NCBI GenBank assembly: GCA_036259875.1
Contig: DATAAZ010000006.1
Coordinates: 1-64,000 of the forward strand
DNA: 64,000 nt
Origin: DATAAZ01 sp036259875
GTDB taxonomy: Bacteria; Actinomycetota; Thermoleophilia; Gaiellales; Gaiellaceae
Direction: 5' to 3'
Shown: one piece after another, positions 33,477 through 40,847 of the stretch
How the letters are laid out: every line of letters starts with the position of its first letter
How positions within the stretch are numbered: position 1 is the stretch's first letter
The notes under the pieces: model-generated
Databases searched by the model: none
Seen by the model: only the letters and a program-made list of their open reading frames with translations
What the model was told of the DNA's origin: nothing
Translations under genes and position numbers: made by a program

Positions 33477-33911
33477 TCAACTGATCTTCAGCTCGTCGAG
33501 CCCTGCCCACTCCTCGGGAAGCGGCGTGCCCTTGGCGCGGTGGAGCGCCACCTTCAGAACCCCGAGCCCGAGCAGCGCGCACTTCAGCCGCACCGGCGTC
33601 AATGGGATCCCGACCTCGTCCAGCAGCTCGCCGCGCGGCATCGTCGCGACCTCGGCGGCGCTTCGCCCCTTCACCATCTCGGTCAGCATCGACGTGGCCG
33701 CCTGGCTGATCGCGCAGCCGCGCCCGCGGAACTTCACGTCCTCGATCGTGTCGCCGTCCGCGTCGAACGCGACGTAGATCGAAACCTCGTCGCCGCACAG
33801 GGGGTTCTGTCCCTCCGCCTCGGCGTCCGCGCCCTCGATGACGCCATGCCCGCGCGGGTTCTTGTAGTGGTCGAGGATCACCTCGCGATACATCGTCTCG
33901 AACTCGCTCAT
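33477..33911 (-). CDS. sufU: Fe-S assembly sulfur-transfer protein SufU
   Basis: 144 residues of the IscU-like SufU family. N-terminus FETMYREVILDHYKNPRGHGVI; zinc-binding cysteines in NPLCGDEVSI, GRGCAISQAATSMLTEMV and VRLKCALLGLGVL; the GRGC...S insertion typical of SufU rather than IscU is present. In Firmicutes SufU accepts persulfide sulfur from SufS. The ATG overlaps the sufS stop by ATGA. The cluster has no sufA or sufT. Confidence 0.92.
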   Translation of the reverse strand: MSEFETMYREVILDHYKNPRGHGVIEGADAEAEGQNPLCGDEVSIYVAFDADGDTIEDVKFRGRGCAISQAATSMLTEMVKGRSAAEVATMPRGELLDEVGIPLTPVRLKCALLGLGVLKVALHRAKGTPLPEEWAGLDELKIS

Positions 33912-35152
33912 GCGAAGGTCCTCTGCGCCCTCTGGATCCCGGCGACGAGCCGGTCGACGTCCTCGGGACCGCTGTAGAGATAGAAGCTCGCCCGCGTCGT
34001 CGCCGGGACACCGAGCTTCCGCATCAGCGGCTGCGTGCAGTGGTGACCCGCCCGCACGGCAATCCCCTCCCAGCCGAGGATCTGTGCGACATCGTGCGGA
34101 TGCGCGCCCGCGACTTCGAACGAGACGATTCCGACGCGCCGGTCCGCCTCGGGGCCGAACGTCCTGACACCCGGAAGCTCGTCGAGCCGCGCTAGCGTCC
34201 GCTCGGCGAGCTCGCGCTCGTGTCGCTCGATTGCCTCGAGGCCGATCTCGGTCAGGTAGTCGACCGCGGCGCCGAGGCCGATCGCCTCGGCGATCGCGGA
34301 CGTCCCGGCCTCGAACTTGTGCGGGAGCTCGTTCCAGGTCGTCCGCTCGACGGTGACCTGGCGGATCATGTGGCCGCCGAGCTCGAACGGGGACATGCGC
34401 TCGAGCAGCTCCCGTCGGCCCCAGAGGACGCCGATCCCCGTCGGCCCGCACATCTTGTGCCCGGTGATCCCGAGGAAGTCGCAACCGAGCGCCTGCACGT
34501 CTACGGGGCGGTGGGGGGCTGCCTGCGCCGCGTCGACCACCGCGATCGCGCCCTGGTCGTGGGCCCAGGCGACGAGGCGCTCGACGGGGTTGATCGTGCC
34601 GAGCGAGTTCGAGACGTGGACGCATGCGACGACCTTCACCTGTCCCCGCGCCGCGATGCCGTCGAGCGCATCGAGCTGGAGCTCGCCCGTGCCGTCGACC
34701 GGGACGACGGCGAACTCGGCACCCGTCCGCTCGGCGATGTACTGCCACGGGACGAAGTTCGAGTGGTGCTCCATCTCCGTCGCGACGACCACGTCCCCGG
34801 GTCCGAGGTTGTCGAGCCCCCAGCCGTAGGCGACCAGGTTGAGCGCTTCCGTGACGTTGCGCGTGAAGACGACCTCGCGCTCGGACGGCGCGTTCAAAAA
34901 CGCTCGCAGCTTCTCGCGCGCGCCCTCGTACGCCTCCGTCGAGCGCTCCGCGAGCTCGTAGACGCCCCGGTGGATGTTCGCGTACGAGGACTCGTAGAAC
35001 TCGCTCATCGCGTCCAGGACCCGCCGCGGCTTCTGCGAGGACGCCGCGGAGTCGAGGTACGCGAGCGGTTTCCCGCTCATCGGCCGCTCGAAGATCGGGA
35101 AGTCTCCCCGGAGGGCGTGCGGATCCAGCTGAAGCTCGGGCGAGACGGCCAC
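33908..35152 (-). CDS. sufS: Cysteine desulfurase SufS
   Basis: PLP enzyme releasing sulfur from cysteine as persulfide for Fe-S cluster assembly. 414 residues, group II. Visible: YLDSAASSQKPRRVLDAM, YANIHRGVYELAERSTEAYEGAR, EMEHHSNFVPWQ, VDAAQAAPHRPVDVQALGCDFLGITGHKMCGPTGIGVLWG with the PLP lysine in GHK, and the catalytic Cys in RAGHHCTQPLMRKLG. It lies downstream of infA and the acidic ORF and overlaps sufU by ATGA, so S and U are coupled while C, B and D sit 1 kb upstream. Confidence 0.93.
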   Translation of the reverse strand: MAVSPELQLDPHALRGDFPIFERPMSGKPLAYLDSAASSQKPRRVLDAMSEFYESSYANIHRGVYELAERSTEAYEGAREKLRAFLNAPSEREVVFTRNVTEALNLVAYGWGLDNLGPGDVVVATEMEHHSNFVPWQYIAERTGAEFAVVPVDGTGELQLDALDGIAARGQVKVVACVHVSNSLGTINPVERLVAWAHDQGAIAVVDAAQAAPHRPVDVQALGCDFLGITGHKMCGPTGIGVLWGRRELLERMSPFELGGHMIRQVTVERTTWNELPHKFEAGTSAIAEAIGLGAAVDYLTEIGLEAIERHERELAERTLARLDELPGVRTFGPEADRRVGIVSFEVAGAHPHDVAQILGWEGIAVRAGHHCTQPLMRKLGVPATTRASFYLYSGPEDVDRLVAGIQRAQRTFA

Positions 35153-35193
35153 CAGGCCATCGTACCGCCCGAGATTCGGGCTACAGCGGGGCC

Positions 35194-35364
35194 TCAGTAG
35201 GCGGTCGGCTCGTCGTCGGAGTTCTCGTCGTCCGCGACGCGCCCCGACTCGGGCTGGTCCTCGATCGTCCGCCCTTCCTCGGCTGCGCGCCGCCGAGCCT
35301 CCTCGGTCGCCTCGGCCGCCTCGTCCGTGAAATCCTCGTCTCGCTCGTGCTCGAACTCGGTCAC
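35194..35364 (-). CDS. Small acidic protein (56 residues)
   Basis: GTG at 35364 opens MTEFEHERDEDFTDEAAEA and continues Glu/Ala/Arg-rich to the end SDDEPTAY and TGA. About a third of residues are acidic; no cysteine, no hydrophobic segment. It begins 5 bases after the infA stop, in the same direction, and ends 42 bases before sufS, so it fills a gap in a tight minus-strand transcript. Codon third positions are strongly G/C like real genes of the window. No family recognised; disordered protein likely. Confidence 0.5.
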   Translation of the reverse strand: MTEFEHERDEDFTDEAAEATEEARRRAAEEGRTIEDQPESGRVADDENSDDEPTAY

Positions 35365-35368
35365 GTGC

Positions 35369-35584
35369 CTATTTGTAGCGGTAGACGATGCGGCCGCGAT
35401 TCAGGTCGTAGGGCGAGACCTCGATCTTGACGCGGTCGCCCGGGAAGATCCGGATCCGGTAGCGGCGCATCTTCCCTGCGCAGTAGCCGAGCGTCTCGTG
35501 GCCGTTGTCGAGCTGCACCCGGAACATTCGGTTTCGAAGGGCCTCGACGACCTCTCCCTCCATCTCGAGCTTCTCTTCCGCCAT
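35369..35584 (-). CDS. infA: Translation initiation factor IF-1
   Basis: 71 residues, the normal length. MAEEKLEMEGEVVEALRNRMFRVQLDNGHETLGYCAGKMRRYRIRIFPGDRVKIEVSPYDLNRGRIVYRYK is an S1/OB-fold IF-1 in all conserved positions (split here: MEGEVVEAL, FRVQLDNGH, GKMRRYRIRI, GDRVKIEVSPYDL, GRIVYRYK). Start at ATG 35584 with AAAGGAAGG upstream. Most actinobacteria keep infA with the rpmJ-rpsM-rpoA ribosomal cluster; here it sits alone after a cold-shock gene and inside the suf region. It may be a second, non-ribosomal-cluster copy. Confidence 0.93.
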   Translation of the reverse strand: MAEEKLEMEGEVVEALRNRMFRVQLDNGHETLGYCAGKMRRYRIRIFPGDRVKIEVSPYDLNRGRIVYRYK

Positions 35585-35654
35585 GCCTTCCTTTCTGTGG
35601 CCGCAAGCTCGGGGCCGCGACGCGCCGTGCGGACGCGGCCCCGAACGCGGGTGT

Positions 35655-35861
35655 CTAGACGGTCGGGGCGACCTGCGTCGCCTCGGGCCCCTTCGCACCT
35701 TCGCGCTGCTCGTACTCGACGCGCGCGCCCTCGGTGAGGGTCTTGTACCCCTCGCCGGCGATGTTCGAGTGGTGGACGAAGAGGTCCTTCGCGCCCTCAT
35801 CGGGCGTGATGAACCCGTACCCCTTCGAATCGTTGAACCACTTCACGGTCCCGGTTGCCAT
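35655..35861 (-). CDS. csp: Cold-shock-domain protein
   Basis: 68 residues, a single cold-shock OB fold that binds single-stranded RNA/DNA. RNP1 is KGYGFI and RNP2 is DLFVHHS; the opening MATGTVKWFNDSKGYGFI is typical of CspA proteins. A very strong site AAGGAGGTG lies 6 bases before ATG 35861. The upstream 98 bases (35862-35959) separate it from sufD and probably hold its promoter and leader. The next gene in the same direction is infA. Confidence 0.94.
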   Translation of the reverse strand: MATGTVKWFNDSKGYGFITPDEGAKDLFVHHSNIAGEGYKTLTEGARVEYEQREGAKGPEATQVAPTV

Positions 35862-35959
35862 GGAAACACCTCCTTCACCACGTCACGAACGGGTAAGGAA
35901 GGCGTAGGCCGAACCGAACTCGCGTTCTTGGTCTTCGGGGATCAGCGTAGCAGCGAGAC

Positions 35960-37135
35960 TTACGCGGCGGGGATGCGGGCCTCGAGCGCGGCCTGGAGCG
36001 CTTCCCTGACGGGATCGAAGTCGATCCGGTCGAAGATCTCCTGGTAGAAACCGCGGACGATCAGGCGCTCCGCCTCGCCGCGCGTCAGGCCGCGCGCCAT
36101 GCAGTAGAAGAGCTCGTCGCGGTCGACCTGGCTGATCGTCGCGCCGTGCGTGCAGCGGACGTCGTTCGCCATGATCTCGAGCCCCGGGATCGAGTCGGCG
36201 TGCGCCTGCTCGGAGAGAAGGAGGTTGCGGTTCTCCTGGTAGGCGTTCGTCTTCTGCGCGTCGGGCTCGACGCGGATCATCCCGCGCCACACGGAGGTCG
36301 CCCGGTCGCGCAGCGCGCCCTTGAACGCGAAGTCGGACGTCGTCGACGGGGCGATGTGCTCCTGGAACGTGTCGTAGTCCAGGTGCTGCGAGCCGTCCGC
36401 GAAGTAGGCGCCCGTCACGCGCGACGTCGCGCCCTGGCCGGCGAGGTCGTTCTGGATCCTCACCTTGCCCTTCTTCGAGCCGAAGCCGCCGGCGACCCAG
36501 TCGAGCTCGGCGTCGCGCTCGACCCGTGCATGGTGGTTCGCGAAGTGCCACGTCTCGGCCGAGAGGTTCTGGATCGAGACGTACTCGAGCTTCGCCGTCT
36601 GCCCCACGAAAAGCTCGGTGACCGCGTTCGAGTATCCCGAGAGCCCGCGCGAGGCGGAGGCGTACTCCTCGATGAACGAGAGCCTCGAGCCGGGCTCGCA
36701 GACGATGAGCAGGCGCCAGAACAGCGAGCCGCCCTCGTTCCCGTTCGTGACCCGCACGTAGACCGGCTTCTCGAGCACGACCCCCTGCGGGACGCGTACG
36801 AGCAGCCCCGTCTCCCACATCGCCGCGTTGTGCGCGGCGAATTTCTCGTCCGCGTCGACCAGGGTGCCGAGCAGCTCGTGATCCCCAAGCGGCGCGATCT
36901 CGATCCCGGCGGCCGCCTGCTCGACCTCGAGCCCCGCCTCGGTCACCGTGACTACCGCGGCCGCGTCGAGCTCGAGGATCGACTCGGCCGGCGCGACGGC
37001 CTTCGCGCCGTTCGCACTGAACGCGTCCGGATCGAATCCTCGGAGATCCGTGAAGCGCCAGTGCTCGTCGCTCGCGTCCGGAAGCGGGAGCGCGCGGTAG
37101 CGCTCGAGCGCCTGCGCCCTAGTTGCGGGGCGCAT
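35960..37135 (-). CDS. sufD: Fe-S assembly scaffold subunit SufD
   Basis: 391 residues. The C-terminal beta-helix core (about 150-375) shows LEYVSIQNLSAETWHFANHHARVERDAELDW, GSQHLDYDTFQEHIAPSTTSDFAFKGAL, QKTNAYQENRNLLLSEQAHADSIPGLEI and DVRCTHGATISQVDRDELFYCMARGLTRGEAERLIVRGF. SufD pairs with SufB and SufC in the SufBC2D scaffold that builds clusters. The N-terminal part is less conserved, as usual. Its first 17 bases overlap the end of the VOC gene, so B, VOC and D form one translational chain. Confidence 0.93.
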   Translation of the reverse strand: MRPATRAQALERYRALPLPDASDEHWRFTDLRGFDPDAFSANGAKAVAPAESILELDAAAVVTVTEAGLEVEQAAAGIEIAPLGDHELLGTLVDADEKFAAHNAAMWETGLLVRVPQGVVLEKPVYVRVTNGNEGGSLFWRLLIVCEPGSRLSFIEEYASASRGLSGYSNAVTELFVGQTAKLEYVSIQNLSAETWHFANHHARVERDAELDWVAGGFGSKKGKVRIQNDLAGQGATSRVTGAYFADGSQHLDYDTFQEHIAPSTTSDFAFKGALRDRATSVWRGMIRVEPDAQKTNAYQENRNLLLSEQAHADSIPGLEIMANDVRCTHGATISQVDRDELFYCMARGLTRGEAERLIVRGFYQEIFDRIDFDPVREALQAALEARIPAA

Positions 37136-37490
37136 ACCGATGATGGAGCATGAGCGCGTTCCCGTCCGGGTCTTCGAAGAACGCCATGTGGCAAACCCCG
37201 CTGTCGACGATGTCGCCTTCGAAGGAGACGCCTGCGTCCTCGAGCCGCCGGCGCGCGTCGGCGACGTCGGCCACCCGCAGCGCGATCGGGGCAGGGCTCG
37301 ACGCGAACGGGCGGCCCACCCGCTCCGGTTGGAAGATGCCGAGCGTCACGTTCCCGGTCTCGAACTCGGGCCACGAGGTGTCCGGCGGCGTGCTCTCGCG
37401 TAGCCCGAGCGTCTCGCCGTAGAACTCGCGCGCCCGTGCGACGTCGCGCACCGGCACACCGATGAAATCGACGCGCTCGACTTCCAGCAC
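37119..37490 (-). CDS. VOC family protein inside the suf operon
   Basis: 123 residues with a VOC fold: VDFIGVPVRDVARAREFYGETLGLRES, APIALRVADVADARRRLEDAGVSFEG and CHMAFFEDPDGNALMLHHRY. GTG 37490 begins 7 bases after the sufB stop and the gene overlaps sufD by 17 bases. Metal-binding residues of VOC enzymes (His/Glu pairs) are only partly obvious, including the terminal HH. Its position between sufB and sufD is unusual and suggests a role with the scaffold or simple insertion; the substrate is unknown. Confidence 0.82.
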   Translation of the reverse strand: MLEVERVDFIGVPVRDVARAREFYGETLGLRESTPPDTSWPEFETGNVTLGIFQPERVGRPFASSPAPIALRVADVADARRRLEDAGVSFEGDIVDSGVCHMAFFEDPDGNALMLHHRYAPRN

Positions 37491-37496
37491 GCCGAG

Positions 37497-38915
37497 CTAG
37501 CCGACCGAGCCTTCCATCTGGAGCTGGATCAGCCGGTTCATCTCGACCGCGTATTCGAGCGGAAGCTCCTTCGTGATCGGCTCGACGAAACCGCTCACGA
37601 TCATCGCGCTGGCCTCCGCCTCGGAGAGCCCCCGCGACATCAGGTAGAAGAGTTGCTCCTCGCCGATCTTCGAGACCGTCGCCTCGTGCCCGATGTCGAC
37701 GTTGTTCTCGTCGATCCGGATGTACGGGTAGGTGTCGGAGCGCGAGGCCTCGTCGAGGATGAGCGCGTCGCAGACCACCTTCGAACGCGAGCCGGCCGCA
37801 CCCTTCGCCACCTCGAGGAGCCCGCGGTAGCCGGCCCGCCCGCCGTTCTTGGAGATCGACTTCGAGGTGATGACGGACGACGTGTTCGGCGCGACGTGGA
37901 CACACTTGCCGCCCGCGTCCTGGTGCTGGCCCTCGCCCGCGAACGCGATCGACAGAACTTCGCCGTGGGCGCCCTCGCCCATGAGCCAGATCGCCGGGTA
38001 CTTCATCGTGAGCTTCGAGCCCAGGTTCCCGTCGACCCATTCCATCGTCGCGTTCTCGTAGGCCATCGCCCGCTTCGTGACGAGGTTGTAGACGTTCGTC
38101 GACCAGTTCTGGATCGTCGTGTACCGGCAGCGAGCGCCCGGCTTCACGATGATCTCGACCACTGCGGAATGGAGCGAGTCAGTCGTGTAGATCGGCGCGG
38201 TGCAGCCCTCGACGTAGTGCACGTACGCGTCCTCGTCGACGATGATGAGGGTCCGCTCGAACTGGCCCATGTTGGCCGCGTTGATGCGGAAGTACGCCTG
38301 CAGCGGCATGTCCACCTTGACGCCCGGCGGCACGTAGATGAAGGAGCCGCCCGACCACACGGCCGAGTTGAGGGCGGCAAACTTGTTGTCGTTCTGCGGG
38401 ACGACCTTGCCGAAGTACTCGCGGACGAGATCCTCGTGCTCGCGGAGGCCCGAGTCCATGTCGAGGAAGACGACGCCCTGGCGCTCGAGCTCCTCCTTGA
38501 GCTTGTGGTAGACGACCTCCGACTCGTACTGAGCGCCGACCCCGGCGAGGTACTTCTTCTCCGCCTCCGGGATCCCGAGCCGGTCCCAGGTTGTGCGGAT
38601 GTCGTCGGGAAGCTCCTCCCACGACGCGGCCTGCTTCTCGGTCGGGCGGATGTAGTAGTAGATGTCGTCGAAGTCGATCTGCGCGACGTCGCCGCCCCAG
38701 GTCGGAAGCGGACGCGCGAGGAAGTAGTCCAGGCTCTTGTGCCGGAACTTCCGCATCCAGTCCGGCTCGTCCTTGTGCGAGGAGATCGCGTCAACCAGTT
38801 CGTGCGAGAGCCCCTTGCCCGACTTGAAGAAATAGTCCTCGGGGACCGAGAAGCCGTACTTGACCTCGTAGTCGGAGCCGATCCCCTTGACGATCTCGGT
38901 CTCAGTAACGGTCAC
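37497..38915 (-). CDS. sufB: Fe-S assembly scaffold subunit SufB
   Basis: 472 residues, full length. Typical stretches: KGLSHELVDAISSHKDEPDWMRKFR, FIYVPPGVKVDMPLQAYFRINAANMGQFERTLIIVDE, YVEGCTAPIYTTDSLHSAVVEIIVKPGARCRYTTIQNWSTNVYNLVTKRA with the conserved Cys, NDTVEWIDGN-like MEWVDGNLGSKLTMKYPA and the C-terminal EEQLFYLMSRGLSEAEASAMIVSGFVEPI. GTG 38915 overlaps the sufC stop by 4 bases. Main subunit on which the nascent cluster is built. Confidence 0.95.
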   Translation of the reverse strand: MTVTETEIVKGIGSDYEVKYGFSVPEDYFFKSGKGLSHELVDAISSHKDEPDWMRKFRHKSLDYFLARPLPTWGGDVAQIDFDDIYYYIRPTEKQAASWEELPDDIRTTWDRLGIPEAEKKYLAGVGAQYESEVVYHKLKEELERQGVVFLDMDSGLREHEDLVREYFGKVVPQNDNKFAALNSAVWSGGSFIYVPPGVKVDMPLQAYFRINAANMGQFERTLIIVDEDAYVHYVEGCTAPIYTTDSLHSAVVEIIVKPGARCRYTTIQNWSTNVYNLVTKRAMAYENATMEWVDGNLGSKLTMKYPAIWLMGEGAHGEVLSIAFAGEGQHQDAGGKCVHVAPNTSSVITSKSISKNGGRAGYRGLLEVAKGAAGSRSKVVCDALILDEASRSDTYPYIRIDENNVDIGHEATVSKIGEEQLFYLMSRGLSEAEASAMIVSGFVEPITKELPLEYAVEMNRLIQLQMEGSVG

Positions 38916-39697
38916 GACTCACCTCCGACGCCGGCGACGGCAGGAGCAAAGGCCTCGTAGCCCTCGGCCTCGAGCTTGTGCGCGAGCTCCGGGCCGCCCT
39001 CGGCGGCAATACGCCCGTCCACGAAGACGTGCACGTAGTCGGGCTGGATGTAATTGAGGATTCGCTGGTAGTGCGTGATGACGAGCGCGCCCATCTCGGG
39101 ACCGACGAGCTGGCGGACACCGCCGGCGACGATCCGGAGGGCGTCGATGTCGAGCCCGGAGTCCGTCTCGTCGAGGACAGCGATCCGTGGCTGCAGGACA
39201 GCCATCTGCAGGATCTCGACGCGCTTCTTTTCGCCGCCCGAAAACCCCTCGTTCAGGTAGCGGCCGGCCATCTCCTTCGGGATCTTGAGCGCTTCCATCG
39301 CGCTCGTCAGCGTCTTCCGGAACTCGGGAATCGGCACCGGGTCGTCCTCGCCGCCCGCGCGTGCCTTGCGGACCGCGTTCACGGCCGAGCGGAGGAAGCT
39401 CGCGACCGTGACGCCCGGGACGGCGTACGGGTACTGGAAGGCGAGAAAGAGGCCGCGCTGGGCTCGCTCGTCCGCCTCCGTCTCGACCACGTTCTCACCG
39501 TCGAGCAGGATCTCCCCGTCCGTGATCTCGTACGCGGGGTGGCCCATGATCGCGTACGCGAGCGTCGACTTCCCGGACCCGTTCGGGCCCATGACCGCGT
39601 GCACCTCGTTCGTGTCCACGGCGAGATCGACGCCGCGGACGATCTCGGTCCCGTCTTCGAGCGCAACGTGCAGGTTCTTGATCTCCAGCAACGACAA
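38912..39697 (-). CDS. sufC: Fe-S assembly ATPase SufC
   Basis: 261-residue ABC-type ATPase that powers the SufBC2D scaffold. Walker A GPNGSGKSTLAYAIMGHP, the SufC-specific GLFLAFQYPYAVPGVTV (Q-loop), signature FSGGEKKRVEILQMAVLQPRIAVLDETDSGLDIDALRIV with Walker B, and H-loop VITHYQRILNYIQPDYVHVF. Starts at TTG 39697 (or TTG 39691); this start is weak for a leading gene and lies inside the palindrome ACAAAGCTTTGT. First gene of the suf cluster; it diverges from tatA. No sufR repressor gene is present in the window beside it. Confidence 0.94.
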   Translation of the reverse strand: MSLLEIKNLHVALEDGTEIVRGVDLAVDTNEVHAVMGPNGSGKSTLAYAIMGHPAYEITDGEILLDGENVVETEADERAQRGLFLAFQYPYAVPGVTVASFLRSAVNAVRKARAGGEDDPVPIPEFRKTLTSAMEALKIPKEMAGRYLNEGFSGGEKKRVEILQMAVLQPRIAVLDETDSGLDIDALRIVAGGVRQLVGPEMGALVITHYQRILNYIQPDYVHVFVDGRIAAEGGPELAHKLEAEGYEAFAPAVAGVGGES

Positions 39698-39705
39698 AGC
39701 TTTGT
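39694..39705. promoter_or_regulatory. Perfect 12-base palindrome over the sufC start
   Basis: ACAAAGCTTTGT covers the first TTG of sufC and the adjacent leader. AT-rich palindromes are rare in this GC-rich window, so a repressor site for the suf operon (or for the divergent tat unit) is plausible. No bound protein is known. Confidence 0.4.
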
Positions 39706-39816
39706 GACAGCCCTTCCTTCGGGAGCTTGCAGGGCGAGCGCGGAACGCTCGTAACAGCCAGTCTAGCGGCTCGACGAAGCGTTTCCGGACACGCCGGCAC
39801 TGATATCCTCCCGCTC

Positions 39817-40044
39817 GTGGGTCCCTTCGGCTGGCAAGAGATGCTCATCGTCCTCGTCGTGCTGCTCCTCCTCTTCGGCGCCAGGCGACTCCCCGAGATG
39901 GGACGCTCGCTGGGGCGCGGGATGCGCGAGTTCAAGGACGCGGTGACCGGCAAGGACGACGAGGAGGAGCGGGCCGAGCTGCCGCCGCCGCCTGCTCCCG
40001 CTGAGCCCGCTTCGCGGGCGAAGAGCGAGCGGGTCGGGCACTAG
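39817..40044 (+). CDS. tatA: Twin-arginine translocase subunit TatA/E
   Basis: 75 residues. One N-terminal membrane helix (GWQEMLIVLVVLLLLFGARRLPEMGRSLG), the FG-ARRLPE hinge and an amphipathic helix LGRGMREFKDAVTG, then a charged, Pro-rich tail. These match TatA. GTG 39817 gives VGPFGWQEM, the usual length; the longer upstream reading has no helix and is rejected. It forms the pore component of Sec-independent export of folded proteins and lies 8 bases before tatC. Confidence 0.9.
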   Translation: MGPFGWQEMLIVLVVLLLLFGARRLPEMGRSLGRGMREFKDAVTGKDDEEERAELPPPPAPAEPASRAKSERVGH

Positions 40045-40052
40045 CACTCGCG

Positions 40053-40838
40053 ATGGCGCGGCTCCCGCGTCGGCTCCGGCACGGGGAGAGCGTCACGCTC
40101 GTCGAGCACCTCGACGAGCTTCGGTCGCGCATCATCGTCGCGCTCCTCGCGGTCGCGGCTGGGTTCGCGGTCGCGTTCGTCTTCCAGGACGACATCCTCC
40201 GCTGGCTCGCCGAGCCGCTCCCCGCCGCGCGCGCCGGCGAGCTCGTCACGTTCGGCGTCACCGAGCCCTTCTTCACGACCGTCAAGGTAAGCCTCGTCGC
40301 GGGCTTCGCCGCCGCGCTCCCCGTCGTCCTCTGGCAGCTCTGGAGCTTCCTTGCGCCCGCGTTCGAGCAGCACACCGAGCGGGTCGTGAGCGTCTTCGTC
40401 CTCTTCGCGACCGTGCTCTTCGCGAGCGGCGTTGCCTTCGGCTACTACGTGGTCCTGCCGAAGGCGCTGGCGTTCCTGACCACGTACAACGCGGATCTGT
40501 TCGAGATCCAGCTGCGCGCGAGCTACTACTACTCCTTCGTCTCCCTCTCGCTCCTCGGCATCGGCCTCGCGTTCGAGCTTCCCACTTTCATCCTCGCGCT
40601 CGTGCGGCTGGGCGTCGTCACGTCGGCGCAGCTTCGCCGTAACTGGCGTGTCGGCGTCGCGCTCGTCGTGATCGCCGCCGCGATGCTTCCGACGGTCGAT
40701 CCGGTCTCGCTCGCGTTCGAGGTCATTCCCCTGCTCGGCCTCTACGCGCTCTCAGTCGGCCTCGCCGTCGTCTTCGAGCGACGATGGGCCCGGCGCGGTC
40801 TCCTCGGCGAGCCGCTGATCGGGGCCGGCGAACCGTAG
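40053..40838 (+). CDS. tatC: Twin-arginine translocase subunit TatC
   Basis: 261 residues with six membrane helices. Typical N-terminus LVEHLDELRSRIIVALLAVAAGFAVAFVF, the TEPFFTTVKVSLVAGFAAALPVVLWQLWSFLAPAFEQHTER motif that contacts the twin-arginine signal, YYVVLPKALAFL, and FELPTFILALVRLGVVT. Together with TatA it makes a minimal Tat translocase; no TatB is seen in the window. Substrates nearby might include the Rieske protein only if it carried a signal, which it does not. Confidence 0.94.
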   Translation: MARLPRRLRHGESVTLVEHLDELRSRIIVALLAVAAGFAVAFVFQDDILRWLAEPLPAARAGELVTFGVTEPFFTTVKVSLVAGFAAALPVVLWQLWSFLAPAFEQHTERVVSVFVLFATVLFASGVAFGYYVVLPKALAFLTTYNADLFEIQLRASYYYSFVSLSLLGIGLAFELPTFILALVRLGVVTSAQLRRNWRVGVALVVIAAAMLPTVDPVSLAFEVIPLLGLYALSVGLAVVFERRWARRGLLGEPLIGAGEP

Positions 40839-40847
40839 GGGCGGGGC

